Source of the DNA: Dietzia massiliensis
Lineage (GTDB): Bacteria; Actinomycetota; Actinomycetes; Mycobacteriales; Mycobacteriaceae
NCBI RefSeq assembly: GCF_018390595.1
Contig: NZ_JAHBAV010000017.1
Span: 1 to 63,197 of the forward strand
Direction of reading: 5' to 3'
Length of the DNA stretch: 63,197 nucleotides
Shown piece after piece: positions 25,590 through 33,501 of this stretch. Every line of letters starts with the position of its first letter. The first letter of the stretch is position 1. The translations under genes and the position numbers were made by a program. A model generated the notes under the pieces. The model was not told the origin of the DNA, did not search any database, and saw nothing but the letters and a program-made list of their open reading frames with translations.

Positions 25590-27230
25590 ATGGACAGCAC
25601 AGAGCAACGACCCAGGGCGGTCGCTCGGGCCGCCTCGGGCCTCCTCGCCACCGGCCTCGCCGTCGCGGTGGGGCACGCCATGGCGGGATTCGTCGCCCCG
25701 GGCTCGTCCCCATTCCTCGCGGTCGCCGACTCCGTGGTCGACCGCGCACCGGCGGCCGTGCGTGAGGTGACGATCGACGCGCTCGGCACCGCGGACAAGC
25801 CCGCGCTGATGCTCGGCCTGGCGGCCATCCTCCTCATCACGGGCGTGGTGGCGGGCCTCGTCGAGCGTCCGCGTCGTCCCGCCGGGAGCGCCGTCCTGGT
25901 CGTCTTCGGCCTCGTCGGCATGGTGGCGGCGCTGGCCCGCCCGTCTGCCGGGCCGCTGTGGGCCGTACCGACCCTGCTCGGCGTGGTCGTCGCCGTCGTG
26001 GCGCTCCGAGCCCTCATCGGGACCCTGTTCACGGCAGAGGCCGGGTCCCGACCGTCCGCAGCCACCTCCTCGGAGGCGGGGCCGCCCGCGTCGACGCCAC
26101 CGTCGGCGCCGACGCCGCAGCCCGGAGCGCGGCTGGGCGACCGGCCCGCACCCGACCGCCGACGCTTCCTCGTCCTGGCCGGGTCCGCTGTCGCCGTGAT
26201 CGCCGCCGCCGGCACCACGGGCATCGCGCTGACCCGCCGGGCCGCCGACGCGGTCGCCGAACGCACCGGTCTGCGGCTGCCGCGGGTGCTCGCCCGCAAC
26301 GCGGCCGCCCCGGTTCCGCCGGGCGTCATCCCCGACGCGCCGGGCGTGACGCCGTTCCTCACCGACAACGCCGAGTTCTACCGCATCGACACCGCCCTGC
26401 GCGTGCCGTCCCTGAGCACCACCGAGTGGCGGCTGCGGGTTCACGGGATGGTCGAGCGGGAGATCGAGCTCGACTGGCAGACGCTCGTGGACCGCGAGGC
26501 CCGCGACCGAATCGTGACCCTGACCTGCGTGTCGAACGAGGTCGGCGGGGACCTGGTGGGTACCGCGACCTGGACCGGGTTCCCCATCGCCGACCTGCTC
26601 GCCGAGGCGGGTCCGTTGCCCGAGGCCGACATGCTGCTGTCGACGTCGGTCGACGGCTGGACGGCCGGGACGCCACTCGAGGCTCTGACGGACGGCCGCG
26701 ACGCCCTGCTGGCAGTGGGGATGAACGGCGAGCCGCTGCCGTTCGAGCACGGCTACCCCGTCCGCCAGGTGGTCCCCGGCCTGTACGGGTACGTCTCGGC
26801 CACCAAGTGGGTCGTGGACTGGGAGGTCACCCGCTTCGACCAGGCCAGCGCGTACTGGACCGACCGCGGGTGGGCGGAGCGCGGCCCGATCCGCACCGCC
26901 AGCCGCATCGACCGGCCCGCCCCGCTCGCGGAGTTGCCGCCCGGACCGACGGTCGTCGCCGGAACCGCGTGGGCGCAGCGCCGCGGCATCGACCGCGTGG
27001 AGGTGAGGGTCGACGACGGGCCGTGGCAGGACGCCCGGCTGGCGGACGAGTACACGGTGGACACCTGGCGCATGTGGTCATGGGTGTGGGACGCCGAACC
27101 GGGCCTGCACACCCTGCACGTCCGGGCCACCGACTCGACCGGTGAGGTCCAGCCTGAGGAGCGCAGGGATCCCGTACCCAGCGGCGCCACCGGCTGGCAC
27201 AACCGCACGTTCCGGGTGGTGGCGGCATGA
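25590..27230 (+). CDS. membrane-anchored molybdopterin-dependent oxidoreductase (sulfite-oxidase fold)
   Basis: 546 residues. The N-terminal part (about 10-150) has four hydrophobic segments and a Pro/Ser-rich linker. An Arg-rich hydrophobic segment ([19 protein letters not shown], about 190-208) resembles a Tat-type or anchor sequence. The molybdopterin domain (about 265-450) contains [10 protein letters not shown] with Cys313 as the expected Mo ligand, and a Mo-co dimerisation domain (about 455-545) follows. Related enzymes oxidise sulfite or reduce sulfoxides (MsrP-like). The stop overlaps a possible ATG of the sigK frame (ATGA at 27227). Co-transcription with sigK-rskA suggests an envelope redox task (inference). 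Confidence 0.87.
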   Translation: MDSTEQRPRAVARAASGLLATGLAVAVGHAMAGFVAPGSSPFLAVADSVVDRAPAAVREVTIDALGTADKPALMLGLAAILLITGVVAGLVERPRRPAGSAVLVVFGLVGMVAALARPSAGPLWAVPTLLGVVVAVVALRALIGTLFTAEAGSRPSAATSSEAGPPASTPPSAPTPQPGARLGDRPAPDRRRFLVLAGSAVAVIAAAGTTGIALTRRAADAVAERTGLRLPRVLARNAAAPVPPGVIPDAPGVTPFLTDNAEFYRIDTALRVPSLSTTEWRLRVHGMVEREIELDWQTLVDREARDRIVTLTCVSNEVGGDLVGTATWTGFPIADLLAEAGPLPEADMLLSTSVDGWTAGTPLEALTDGRDALLAVGMNGEPLPFEHGYPVRQVVPGLYGYVSATKWVVDWEVTRFDQASAYWTDRGWAERGPIRTASRIDRPAPLAELPPGPTVVAGTAWAQRRGIDRVEVRVDDGPWQDARLADEYTVDTWRMWSWVWDAEPGLHTLHVRATDSTGEVQPEERRDPVPSGATGWHNRTFRVVAA

Positions 27231-27328
27231 CCCTCCAGGTCACCGGCAGACCGTCGGCGCGGCCACCGGGTCGACCACCCGCGCCGGCGTCGCGCGGTCA
27301 CGAGCCGGCTGGCACTAGACTGGTCTCC

Positions 27329-27910
27329 GTGTCCGAGCCAGCCGCCCCGCCGCTGACCGACCCGGGGAGCCTGCTCGAGTTGGCCGCGTCCGGTGATCTC
27401 CAGGCCTTCGGTCGTTTCTACGACCTCATGGCCCCACGCGTCTACGGGCTCGCCCTGCGAGTCCTACGCGACCCGGGGTACGCCGAGGAGACGGCGCAGG
27501 AGGTGTTCCTTCAGGTCTGGAAGCAGGCTGCCGACTACCGGCCCTCGCTGGGGTCCGTCCAGTCCTGGGTGCTGACCATCACACACCGCCGGGCCGTCGA
27601 CCGCGTCCGTTCCGAGAGTTCGGCTGCACGACGTGACGAGGTCGACGCCGCCACCGGCACCATCCACGGAGGCGATGTCGCCGAACAGGTCACGGAGCAG
27701 ATCTCCCGCGGCGAGGAGTCCGCCGAGGTGCGCAGGTGCCTGGAGACGCTGACCGACAACCAGCGCGAGTCCATCGAGATGGCGTACTTCTCCGGCCACA
27801 CCTACCGTGAGGTCGCCGAGAGACTGGGCACCGCGTTACCCACCGTCAAATCGAGAATCCGCGACGGACTCCGTCGCCTGAAGAACTGCCTGGGAGGTGA
27901 GCTGTCATGA
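27329..27910 (+). CDS. sigK: ECF RNA polymerase sigma factor SigK
   Basis: 193 residues. Region 2 (about 20-90, with FYDLMAPRVYGLALRVLRDP and AEETAQEVFLQVW) and region 4 (about 130-187, with LTDNQRESIEMAYFSGHTYREV and the HTH LGTALPTVKSRIRDGL) are complete. Cys137 and Cys187 are 50 residues apart, the same spacing as the disulfide pair Cys133/Cys183 of M. tuberculosis SigK. I chose the GTG at 27329 because TAGACT ends seven bases upstream and the protein matches the family length (187). The alternative ATG at 27227 adds 34 low-complexity residues but overlaps the preceding stop. It overlaps rskA by four bases. Confidence 0.9.
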   Translation: MSEPAAPPLTDPGSLLELAASGDLQAFGRFYDLMAPRVYGLALRVLRDPGYAEETAQEVFLQVWKQAADYRPSLGSVQSWVLTITHRRAVDRVRSESSAARRDEVDAATGTIHGGDVAEQVTEQISRGEESAEVRRCLETLTDNQRESIEMAYFSGHTYREVAERLGTALPTVKSRIRDGLRRLKNCLGGELS

Positions 27911-28773
27911 GCGTTCGTCACCACGATCACCCGTCGACCCCTGACAGCGTCCGCCCCGAGGACCTCGACCTCTACGCGCTGGACGCACTGCCCGAACACG
28001 AGGCCGATGCCGTCGAGGCCGCACTGGTCAGCGCCGCCCCCGAGGACCGGTCATCGATGCTGGCGCACATCGCGTCGACGCGTGAGGTCGTCGCGGCCCT
28101 CGTCGCGGACGCCGGACTCGACACCGCGCCGCCGCCGCAGCTGCGGGAGCGGATCCTCGAGCTGGCGGCGGTCTCCTCGCCGTCCGGCCCCACCGGTCCC
28201 GTCGGTCCGGGCGACCGCCGCGGCTCCGGGCGGGACGCCGACGGGGGTGCGGACGTCATCGACCTGAGTCGCGAACGCGAGCGCCGACGGCCCGGTTTAC
28301 TGACGTTCCTCGCGGTCGCCGCGGCCGCCGTGGTGCTGCTGGTCGGTGGTGTGATGATCGGCCGCCTCACCGACGGGACCGGGTCTGAGAACCTACCCAC
28401 CGCCGCGCCCCCCTCGGGGACGATGCCGCGACAGGTCACCTCACTGTTGGCGGCCGAGGATCTCGCGGTGGTCCGCGGCCAGGTCGGCGGGACCGGAACC
28501 GCCACCGTGCTGGCGTCGAAGTCGGCGGACATGGCCGTCATCTCGATGACGGACCTCCCCGCCCCGCCGGAGGGCCGCGCCTACCAGCTGTGGCTCATGG
28601 GCGATCACGAGCCCATCTCCGCGGGAACCATGGAGTCCGGTGAGGTCGGCCCGTCGCCCTCGGCCCGGATCGACGGCATCCGTGACTCAGAGCAGATCGG
28701 CATCACCGAGGAGCCCGCGGGTGGTTCGCCGGCGCCGACCGGTCAGGTCCTGCTCGCGCTCGACCTCCAGTGA
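27907..28773 (+). CDS. rskA: anti-sigma-K factor RskA
   Basis: 288 residues. N-terminal anti-sigma domain (about 14-90, with LDLYALDALPEHEADAVEAAL), a Pro/Gly linker, one membrane helix (about 131-152) and an extracytoplasmic C-terminal RskA domain (about 165-288, with LPAPPEGRAYQLWLM). It holds SigK inactive at the membrane until regulated proteolysis frees it. ATGA overlap with sigK fixes the start. The operon ends at hairpins just after the stop. Confidence 0.92.
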   Translation: MSVRHHDHPSTPDSVRPEDLDLYALDALPEHEADAVEAALVSAAPEDRSSMLAHIASTREVVAALVADAGLDTAPPPQLRERILELAAVSSPSGPTGPVGPGDRRGSGRDADGGADVIDLSRERERRRPGLLTFLAVAAAAVVLLVGGVMIGRLTDGTGSENLPTAAPPSGTMPRQVTSLLAAEDLAVVRGQVGGTGTATVLASKSADMAVISMTDLPAPPEGRAYQLWLMGDHEPISAGTMESGEVGPSPSARIDGIRDSEQIGITEEPAGGSPAPTGQVLLALDLQ

Positions 28774-28813
28774 CCCGGCGTAGTCGCCGGGCCGCATAGT
28801 CGGCCCGCCGACT
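28774..28813. terminator. two hairpins after rskA
   Basis: CCCGGCG-TAGT-CGCCGGG (28774-28791) abuts the rskA stop. A second hairpin, AGTCGG-CCCG-CCGACT (28798-28813), follows. Both fit terminators of the sigK operon. Confidence 0.75.
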
Positions 28814-28876
28814 ACCCGCCCCGCCGCCCGGCCGGGTCGAACGTGGAAACCGGGGCCGTACGGCAAGTACCGGTCA

Positions 28877-28935
28877 TCGAGAAGACGGTTTCGCACACCG
28901 CCACTCGGCAGATGCGTGCGGAACCGTCTTCTCGA
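28877..28935. repeat. 20-bp inverted repeat in a convergent spacer
   Basis: The left arm TCGAGAAGACGGTTTCGCAC (28877-28896) and right arm GTGCGGAACCGTCTTCTCGA (28916-28935) are inverted copies with one mismatch, around a 19-nt centre. It lies between the rskA end and the end of the convergent ufaA1 gene. It may be a bidirectional terminator or a mobile-palindrome remnant. The rest of the 28774-29049 gap shows no gene. Confidence 0.85.
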
Positions 28936-29049
28936 CGGGGCGGGCCGGGGCGCGACGTGCGCGCTCGCGAGAGACGGGGCGCCCGTCGGGGCGACGAGCC
29001 GGGGTCCGCGTGCGTCAGGCCGCGGGCGCTCGCGATCGGTCGCTCAGGC

Positions 29050-30393
29050 TCAGGCCTGCCACCACTGCCGCAGCGGGACGTCCCAGGTCTGGCGCTCGTC
29101 CGGGCGCACGGCGAGGATCTGGTGCAGCTGGATCTTGTTGTGCTCGAACCCGTACTGGCAGGCCCCCATGTACAGGCCCCACAGCTTGGCCATGGGCTCG
29201 CCGACCTCTTCGACCGCCTCATCCCAGTGCTCGACGAGGTTGGCGCACCAGTCGCGCAGGGTGAACGCGTAGTGCTGGCGCAGGTTCTCCTCGTGCACCA
29301 CCTCGAACCCGGCGTTCTCCGCCTCGAGGTGCACGGTGCCGGCCCCGGCGAGCTCGCCGTCGGGGAAGATGTAGCGGTCGATGAACTGACCGGCCTTCAC
29401 CTTGCCGACGTTGTCCGGCCGGGTGATGCAGTGGTTGAGCAGCCGCCCGCCCGGCTTGAGGTACCCGTGCAGCTTGGCGAAGTAGTCGGGGTAGTTCTTC
29501 CGGCCGATGTGCTCGGTGATGCCGATCGAGCTCACGGCGTCGAAGTCCCGTTCGGGCACGTCGCGGTAGTCCTGCAGCCGGACGTCGGCCAGGTCGCCCA
29601 GCCCCTCGGCCTCGATGGCGGCGCGGCCCCACTCGACCTGCTCCTTGGACAGGGTCACGCCGATCACCTTCACGCCGCGGCGGGCGGCGTAGCGGACCAT
29701 GCCGCCCCAGCCGCAGCCCACGTCGAGCAGCCGGTCCCCCGCCTTGAGGCCGAGCTTGTCGAACACCAGTCGGTACTTGTTCTCCTGTGCCACCTCGAGC
29801 GATGCGTCGGCGTCCGGGTAACACGCGCAGGTGTACGTCATGGACGGCCCGAGGATCCACTCGTAGAAGCGGTTCGACACGTCGTAGTGGTAGCTGACGA
29901 CCTCGGAGTCCCGCTCCTTGGAGTGCCGCCGCATCCCGGACAGGACGCGTTTCCACGCGGGCTTGACCTCCATCGGCGGGATGGGCAGGAACCGGACGTT
30001 CTCCGTGCCCACGGACCGGGCGATCCGCGCGAGTGTTCTGGCGTCGGGCGTGCGGGTCATGTGCTTGCGGAACACCTCGAGCGCGCCGAACACGTCATGG
30101 GGCGCGCCCGGGTGCACGCCGTCGATCTCCAGCTCACCCATGAGGTAGGCGCGGGCCAGGCCGAGGTCGCCGGGGGCGGTGACGAAGTACTGCAGCGCCT
30201 TCTCGCTCTTCAGGCGGAGCACCAGTCGGCTGTCCGCCGGGCCGATGGCCGACCCGTCGTACGCCTCGATCCGCAGCGGCGGCTCGCCGGTCGCGAACGC
30301 GCCGATGATCTCGCCGATCGTCATCCTGCCCGCTGCACCCGCTGCGCTCGCCGCGCCCGCGGGCTCCGCGGTCCCCGCGCTCGTCGTGGTCAC
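29050..30393 (-). CDS. ufaA1: cyclopropane-fatty-acid-synthase-family methyltransferase (UfaA1/BfaB/TmsB-like)
   Basis: 447 residues. SAM-dependent lipid methyltransferase with LLDVGCGWGGMVRYAA (SAM motif I), ITEHIGRKNYPDYF, and the N-terminal lipid-binding domain typical of the 10-methyl branched-acid enzymes. With its FAD partner it should convert oleoyl lipids to 10-methylene and then 10-methylstearoyl (tuberculostearic) groups. In M. tuberculosis, Rv0447c (ufaA1) and Rv0449c lie next to sigK-rskA, and the same neighbourhood is kept here. The GTG at 30393 forms a GTGA overlap with the stop of the FAD gene. The first 22 residues are an Ala-rich tail. Confidence 0.88.
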   Translation of the reverse strand: MTTTSAGTAEPAGAASAAGAAGRMTIGEIIGAFATGEPPLRIEAYDGSAIGPADSRLVLRLKSEKALQYFVTAPGDLGLARAYLMGELEIDGVHPGAPHDVFGALEVFRKHMTRTPDARTLARIARSVGTENVRFLPIPPMEVKPAWKRVLSGMRRHSKERDSEVVSYHYDVSNRFYEWILGPSMTYTCACYPDADASLEVAQENKYRLVFDKLGLKAGDRLLDVGCGWGGMVRYAARRGVKVIGVTLSKEQVEWGRAAIEAEGLGDLADVRLQDYRDVPERDFDAVSSIGITEHIGRKNYPDYFAKLHGYLKPGGRLLNHCITRPDNVGKVKAGQFIDRYIFPDGELAGAGTVHLEAENAGFEVVHEENLRQHYAFTLRDWCANLVEHWDEAVEEVGEPMAKLWGLYMGACQYGFEHNKIQLHQILAVRPDERQTWDVPLRQWWQA

Positions 30394-31862
30394 CGTGCAC
30401 CCACCGCCTTCTCGTAGAGGGTCGCGAACCGGCCCTCGGGATCGAATTCCGTCTTGAGCCGGCCCGCGTGGTCGCCGCCGTAGAGCTGGGCGAACTCCTC
30501 GCGGGAGTAGAAGACCTCCGAGTACAGCGACTTGTGGCCGCCGAGCCGGGACACCTCCTCCTCGATGCGCCGGTTCCACGCGCCCTCGGCCATCCCGGGT
30601 TCGATCGGCGCCGAGGACCAGAAGCCGATGTTGACGTAGGTGGTCTCCGGCGCGAGCGGGTACAGCGGCCAGGGGCGATCGGACGCCGGCTCGCCGTCCG
30701 GGCCCGGCGCCGGGGTGGACTCCCGCAGCCGCAGCGGGCAGATCCACAGGGGTTCGATGGGCACCTCGCGCAGGAACCAGTCGAGGAACTCGGCGGTGTG
30801 GTCGATGGTCACCTCGACGTCCTGCACCACCCGCTCGCGCGGCCCCTCGCCCTTGAGGGCGCCGATCTTGTTGCCGAGGTCGTACTTGTGGTCCAGGCCG
30901 ATGATCTTCCAGTACGCCGAGGAGCGCAGCAGCTGCTGCGGCCAGAAGCGGCGGATCCGCGGGTTCTGCACGCCGAACGCCCGGGAGCACCAGAACCAGT
31001 CCGTGTCCCAACGCCAGAGGTAGTCGCGGATGGTCAGGCGGTCGCGCTCCACCGAGCCGGCGGGACCGCCGTGTTGGATCGAGCGGTAGAAGATCGCTTG
31101 CTTGTCGGCCACCCCGGTGTAGTCCGAGACGGGCCCCGGCTCGTCGGTCCGCCGACCCAGGCACAGGTACGACTCGTCGGCCGAGAACACGACCCCGTCC
31201 AGGAAGTCGACCTCCTCGTCGTCGTATCGCTCGTCCTCGCTGATCCGCGCCAACGCCGACTCGAGCGCGGTGAGGGAGTCGAATCGCACGTGTCGCAGTT
31301 CCACGAAGCGCCCCACCGGTTCGAGCGCGATCCGCAGCCGCACCGCGTACCCGAGCGAGCCGTAGGAGTTGGGGAAACCACGGAAGAGCGCGCGTTCGCG
31401 CTCGGTGCCGTCGGGGCGGGCGGTGACGATCTCGCCGGTACCGGTGAGCACGTCCATCTCGAGCACGGACTCGTGCGGTAGGCCCAGGCGGAACGAGGAG
31501 GACTCGATGCCCAGCCCGGTGACCGCGCCACCGAGGGTGATGGTCTTGAGCTGCGGCACCACGTACGGCATCAGCCCGTGCGGCAGCGTCGCGTCGACCA
31601 GGTCCTCGTAGGTGCACATGCCCTGGACGTCGGCGGTGCGCGCCCCGGGGTCGACGGAGATGACGCGCGTGAGACCGGAGGTGTCGAGACCGGGCGACGA
31701 CGACGAGGCGCGCGGCCGGAACAGGTTGGACGTCCGCTTGGCCAGCCGAACCGGTTCACCTGCGGGCACGGCCCGGAAGCTCTCGACCAGTCGCCGCACG
31801 CCTTCGTCATGTCGGGCGGTACCCACGACGAGTGGGTCGGCGAGCCTGGTGGCAGTTCCCAT
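30390..31862 (-). CDS. FAD-binding oxidoreductase, 10-methylene fatty acyl reductase partner (BfaA/TmsA-like)
   Basis: 490 residues. PCMH-type FAD-binding domain in the N-terminal 200 residues (VISVDPGARTADVQGMC, VVPQLKTITLGGAVTG) and a substrate-binding half with WFWCSRAFGVQNPRIRR. It is homologous to Rv0449c and to DHCR24-like reductases. The expected role is reduction of the 10-methylene intermediate made by the coupled methyltransferase. TAGGGT ends seven bases before the ATG, supporting a leaderless operon start. It is the first gene of a two-gene operon whose stop and next start overlap (GTGA). Confidence 0.87.
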   Translation of the reverse strand: MGTATRLADPLVVGTARHDEGVRRLVESFRAVPAGEPVRLAKRTSNLFRPRASSSSPGLDTSGLTRVISVDPGARTADVQGMCTYEDLVDATLPHGLMPYVVPQLKTITLGGAVTGLGIESSSFRLGLPHESVLEMDVLTGTGEIVTARPDGTERERALFRGFPNSYGSLGYAVRLRIALEPVGRFVELRHVRFDSLTALESALARISEDERYDDEEVDFLDGVVFSADESYLCLGRRTDEPGPVSDYTGVADKQAIFYRSIQHGGPAGSVERDRLTIRDYLWRWDTDWFWCSRAFGVQNPRIRRFWPQQLLRSSAYWKIIGLDHKYDLGNKIGALKGEGPRERVVQDVEVTIDHTAEFLDWFLREVPIEPLWICPLRLRESTPAPGPDGEPASDRPWPLYPLAPETTYVNIGFWSSAPIEPGMAEGAWNRRIEEEVSRLGGHKSLYSEVFYSREEFAQLYGGDHAGRLKTEFDPEGRFATLYEKAVGAR

Positions 31863-31872
31863 GCGCCCCACC

Positions 31873-32811
31873 CTAGTGCGGCTCGGGGACCCCGGCGCAT
31901 GATCGGGGGATGGGTGCCGGCACCAGGGCGGGCCTCCACCCCGGTGGGCCGAACGCGTAGCCGAGCCGCTCGCGCCAGCTCGCGGCACCGCGGAGGTCCC
32001 GCCAGATGGCGACGTACTCGTGCGTCTGGAGCCAGAACGGATTGTGGGAGTTCACCGGCGTGGTCAGACCGTAAGTGGGCCGGTGGGTCTCGGGCCGGAA
32101 CGTGCCGAACAGGCGGTCCCAGATGATGAGGATGCCACCGTAGTTGCGGTCCAGGTACTCGGTGTCACTGCCGTGGTGCACGCGGTGGTGCGACGGGGTG
32201 TTGAACACGAACTCGATCGGCGCGGGCAGTCGGCCGATGCGCTCGGTGTGGACGAAGAACTGGTAGACGAGCGAGACGGAGAATCCGGTGAACACCATCC
32301 ACGGCGGCACCCCCAAAAGTGGTAGCGGCAGCCACGCGATGATCTCGCCGGAGTTGTTCCACTTCTGCCGCAGCGCGGTGGCGAAGTTGTAGTACTCACT
32401 CGAGTGGTGGGCCTGATGCGTCGCCCAGACCAGACGGATGCGGTGGGCGCCGCGGTGGTACCAGTAGTAGAGGAAATCGGTGCCGAGGATCGCGAGGACC
32501 CACGTGTACCAGGCGTCGGGCGGCAGGTGCCACGGCGCGAGGTACACCCACACCGCCGCGTAGAGGACCAGGCCGACCAGCTTGCCGAGCAGCCAGAACG
32601 CCTGCGAACCGACGCCCATCAGGAGCGAGGTGACGGCGTCCCGAGGCTGGTAGCCACCCGGCTCCCGGGCCTCGAGCACCCGCGCCGAGATCCACTCGAT
32701 GGCGACGAACGCGATGAACACCGGAAGTGCCAGCAGAACCGGCTCGTGCAACGGATCCGCGAGGGCCCCGAGCGCGCGACCCAGCGATTCGGAGTACCCC
32801 ATCTCGTTCAC
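31873..32811 (-). CDS. sterol-desaturase/fatty-acid-hydroxylase family membrane protein
   Basis: 312 residues with four or five membrane helices and the three di-iron His clusters of the family: HRGAHR, HQAHHS and HHRVHH. It should hydroxylate or desaturate a lipid in the membrane. I chose the GTG at 32811 because CACAAT ends six bases upstream; the ATG three codons later is possible. A perfect TGTGA-N6-TCACA site overlaps this -10 region. It is followed after ten bases by the FAD oxidoreductase gene start, suggesting coordinated lipid modification (inference). Confidence 0.87.
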   Translation of the reverse strand: MNEMGYSESLGRALGALADPLHEPVLLALPVFIAFVAIEWISARVLEAREPGGYQPRDAVTSLLMGVGSQAFWLLGKLVGLVLYAAVWVYLAPWHLPPDAWYTWVLAILGTDFLYYWYHRGAHRIRLVWATHQAHHSSEYYNFATALRQKWNNSGEIIAWLPLPLLGVPPWMVFTGFSVSLVYQFFVHTERIGRLPAPIEFVFNTPSHHRVHHGSDTEYLDRNYGGILIIWDRLFGTFRPETHRPTYGLTTPVNSHNPFWLQTHEYVAIWRDLRGAASWRERLGYAFGPPGWRPALVPAPIPRSCAGVPEPH

Positions 32812-32819
32812 ATCTCGAT

Positions 32820-32835
32820 TGTGACACCACTCACA
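32820..32835. promoter_or_regulatory. CRP/GlxR-type operator
   Basis: TGTGACACCACTCACA is an exact TGTGA-N6-TCACA palindrome, the site of CRP-family regulators (GlxR in Corynebacteriales). It overlaps the -10 of the hydroxylase gene (repression expected). It also lies about 60 bases upstream of the predicted start of transcription of the DUF732 lipoprotein (-10 TACCCT at 32878-32883), a class I activating position. Confidence 0.7.
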
Positions 32836-32944
32836 GACAATCGGGACATCAGGCCCGACCCGGCCGCTCGGGTGCAATACCCTCGCGACAGCACCGGCCC
32901 CGAGTGCCGGTGTCGCGCAACCGACTCGAAGAGGAGGACCCACC

Positions 32945-33490
32945 GTGGCCGTCACACCCCGGTCCGCACGCACCCGTTCCCGCCCCCTCGCCGCCGCATC
33001 CGGCCTCGCAGCTCTGGCCCTCGTACTGGGGGCCTGCGGAGAGGAGGGCGAGGCCGAGCAGGCCGTCGGCGAGGCCACCAGCGCGGTGGGCTCCGTCGCC
33101 GCCGAGGCGACGTCGGCGGTCGGTGACGCGATGAACGACGGCGGGGAAGGCGGCGAGGGCGGCGCCACGACCGGCAACGGCCCGCAGCCCGAGGGCTCCG
33201 AGGAGGGTGGGGGCGAGAGCCCGAACCCGGACGAGGAGTTCCTGAACGACATCCAACGCGTCGGCGTGGACACGCCGGACGAGCAGGACTACATCACCCG
33301 CGGCCGTGACGCCTGCGCGTCGTTCGACGAGGGCACCGGCTACATCGACGTGCTCCAGATGTACAACGACGCACATCCCGATGCTCCCGTGACCGAGGCA
33401 CCGGCAGTGGTGACGGCCGCGGTCAAGGCGTACTGCTCGCAGCACCTGCCGCTCGTCGGCGACGGAGGCGAGAACGGCGGAGGCACCTAG
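32945..33490 (+). CDS. DUF732 lipoprotein
   Basis: 181 residues. Signal peptide with lipobox LGAC, a low-complexity middle (Ala/Glu/Gly-rich, about 35-95) and a C-terminal DUF732 domain (about 97-170: DEEFLNDIQRVGVDTPDE, ACASFDEGTG, VKAYCSQHLP) with two Cys that probably form a disulfide. DUF732 proteins are common, uncharacterised secreted proteins of mycobacteria. The GTG at 32945 has ribosome site GAGGAGG. Confidence 0.83.
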   Translation: MAVTPRSARTRSRPLAAASGLAALALVLGACGEEGEAEQAVGEATSAVGSVAAEATSAVGDAMNDGGEGGEGGATTGNGPQPEGSEEGGGESPNPDEEFLNDIQRVGVDTPDEQDYITRGRDACASFDEGTGYIDVLQMYNDAHPDAPVTEAPAVVTAAVKAYCSQHLPLVGDGGENGGGT

Positions 33491-33501
33491 GACCGACCCC
33501 G

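Noticed and set aside
27227..27910. 227-residue version of SigK starting at the ATG that overlaps the oxidoreductase stop
   Set aside because: The extra 34 residues are Pro/Arg/Ala-rich and outside the family. The GTG at 27329 has a well-placed -10 and gives normal length. Coupled initiation at 27227 cannot be fully excluded.
31863..31913. CCATCC upstream of the FAD oxidoreductase as a SigK promoter
   Set aside because: No CCGAAT-like box follows at 14-18 nt, and TAGGGT next to the ATG is a better promoter.
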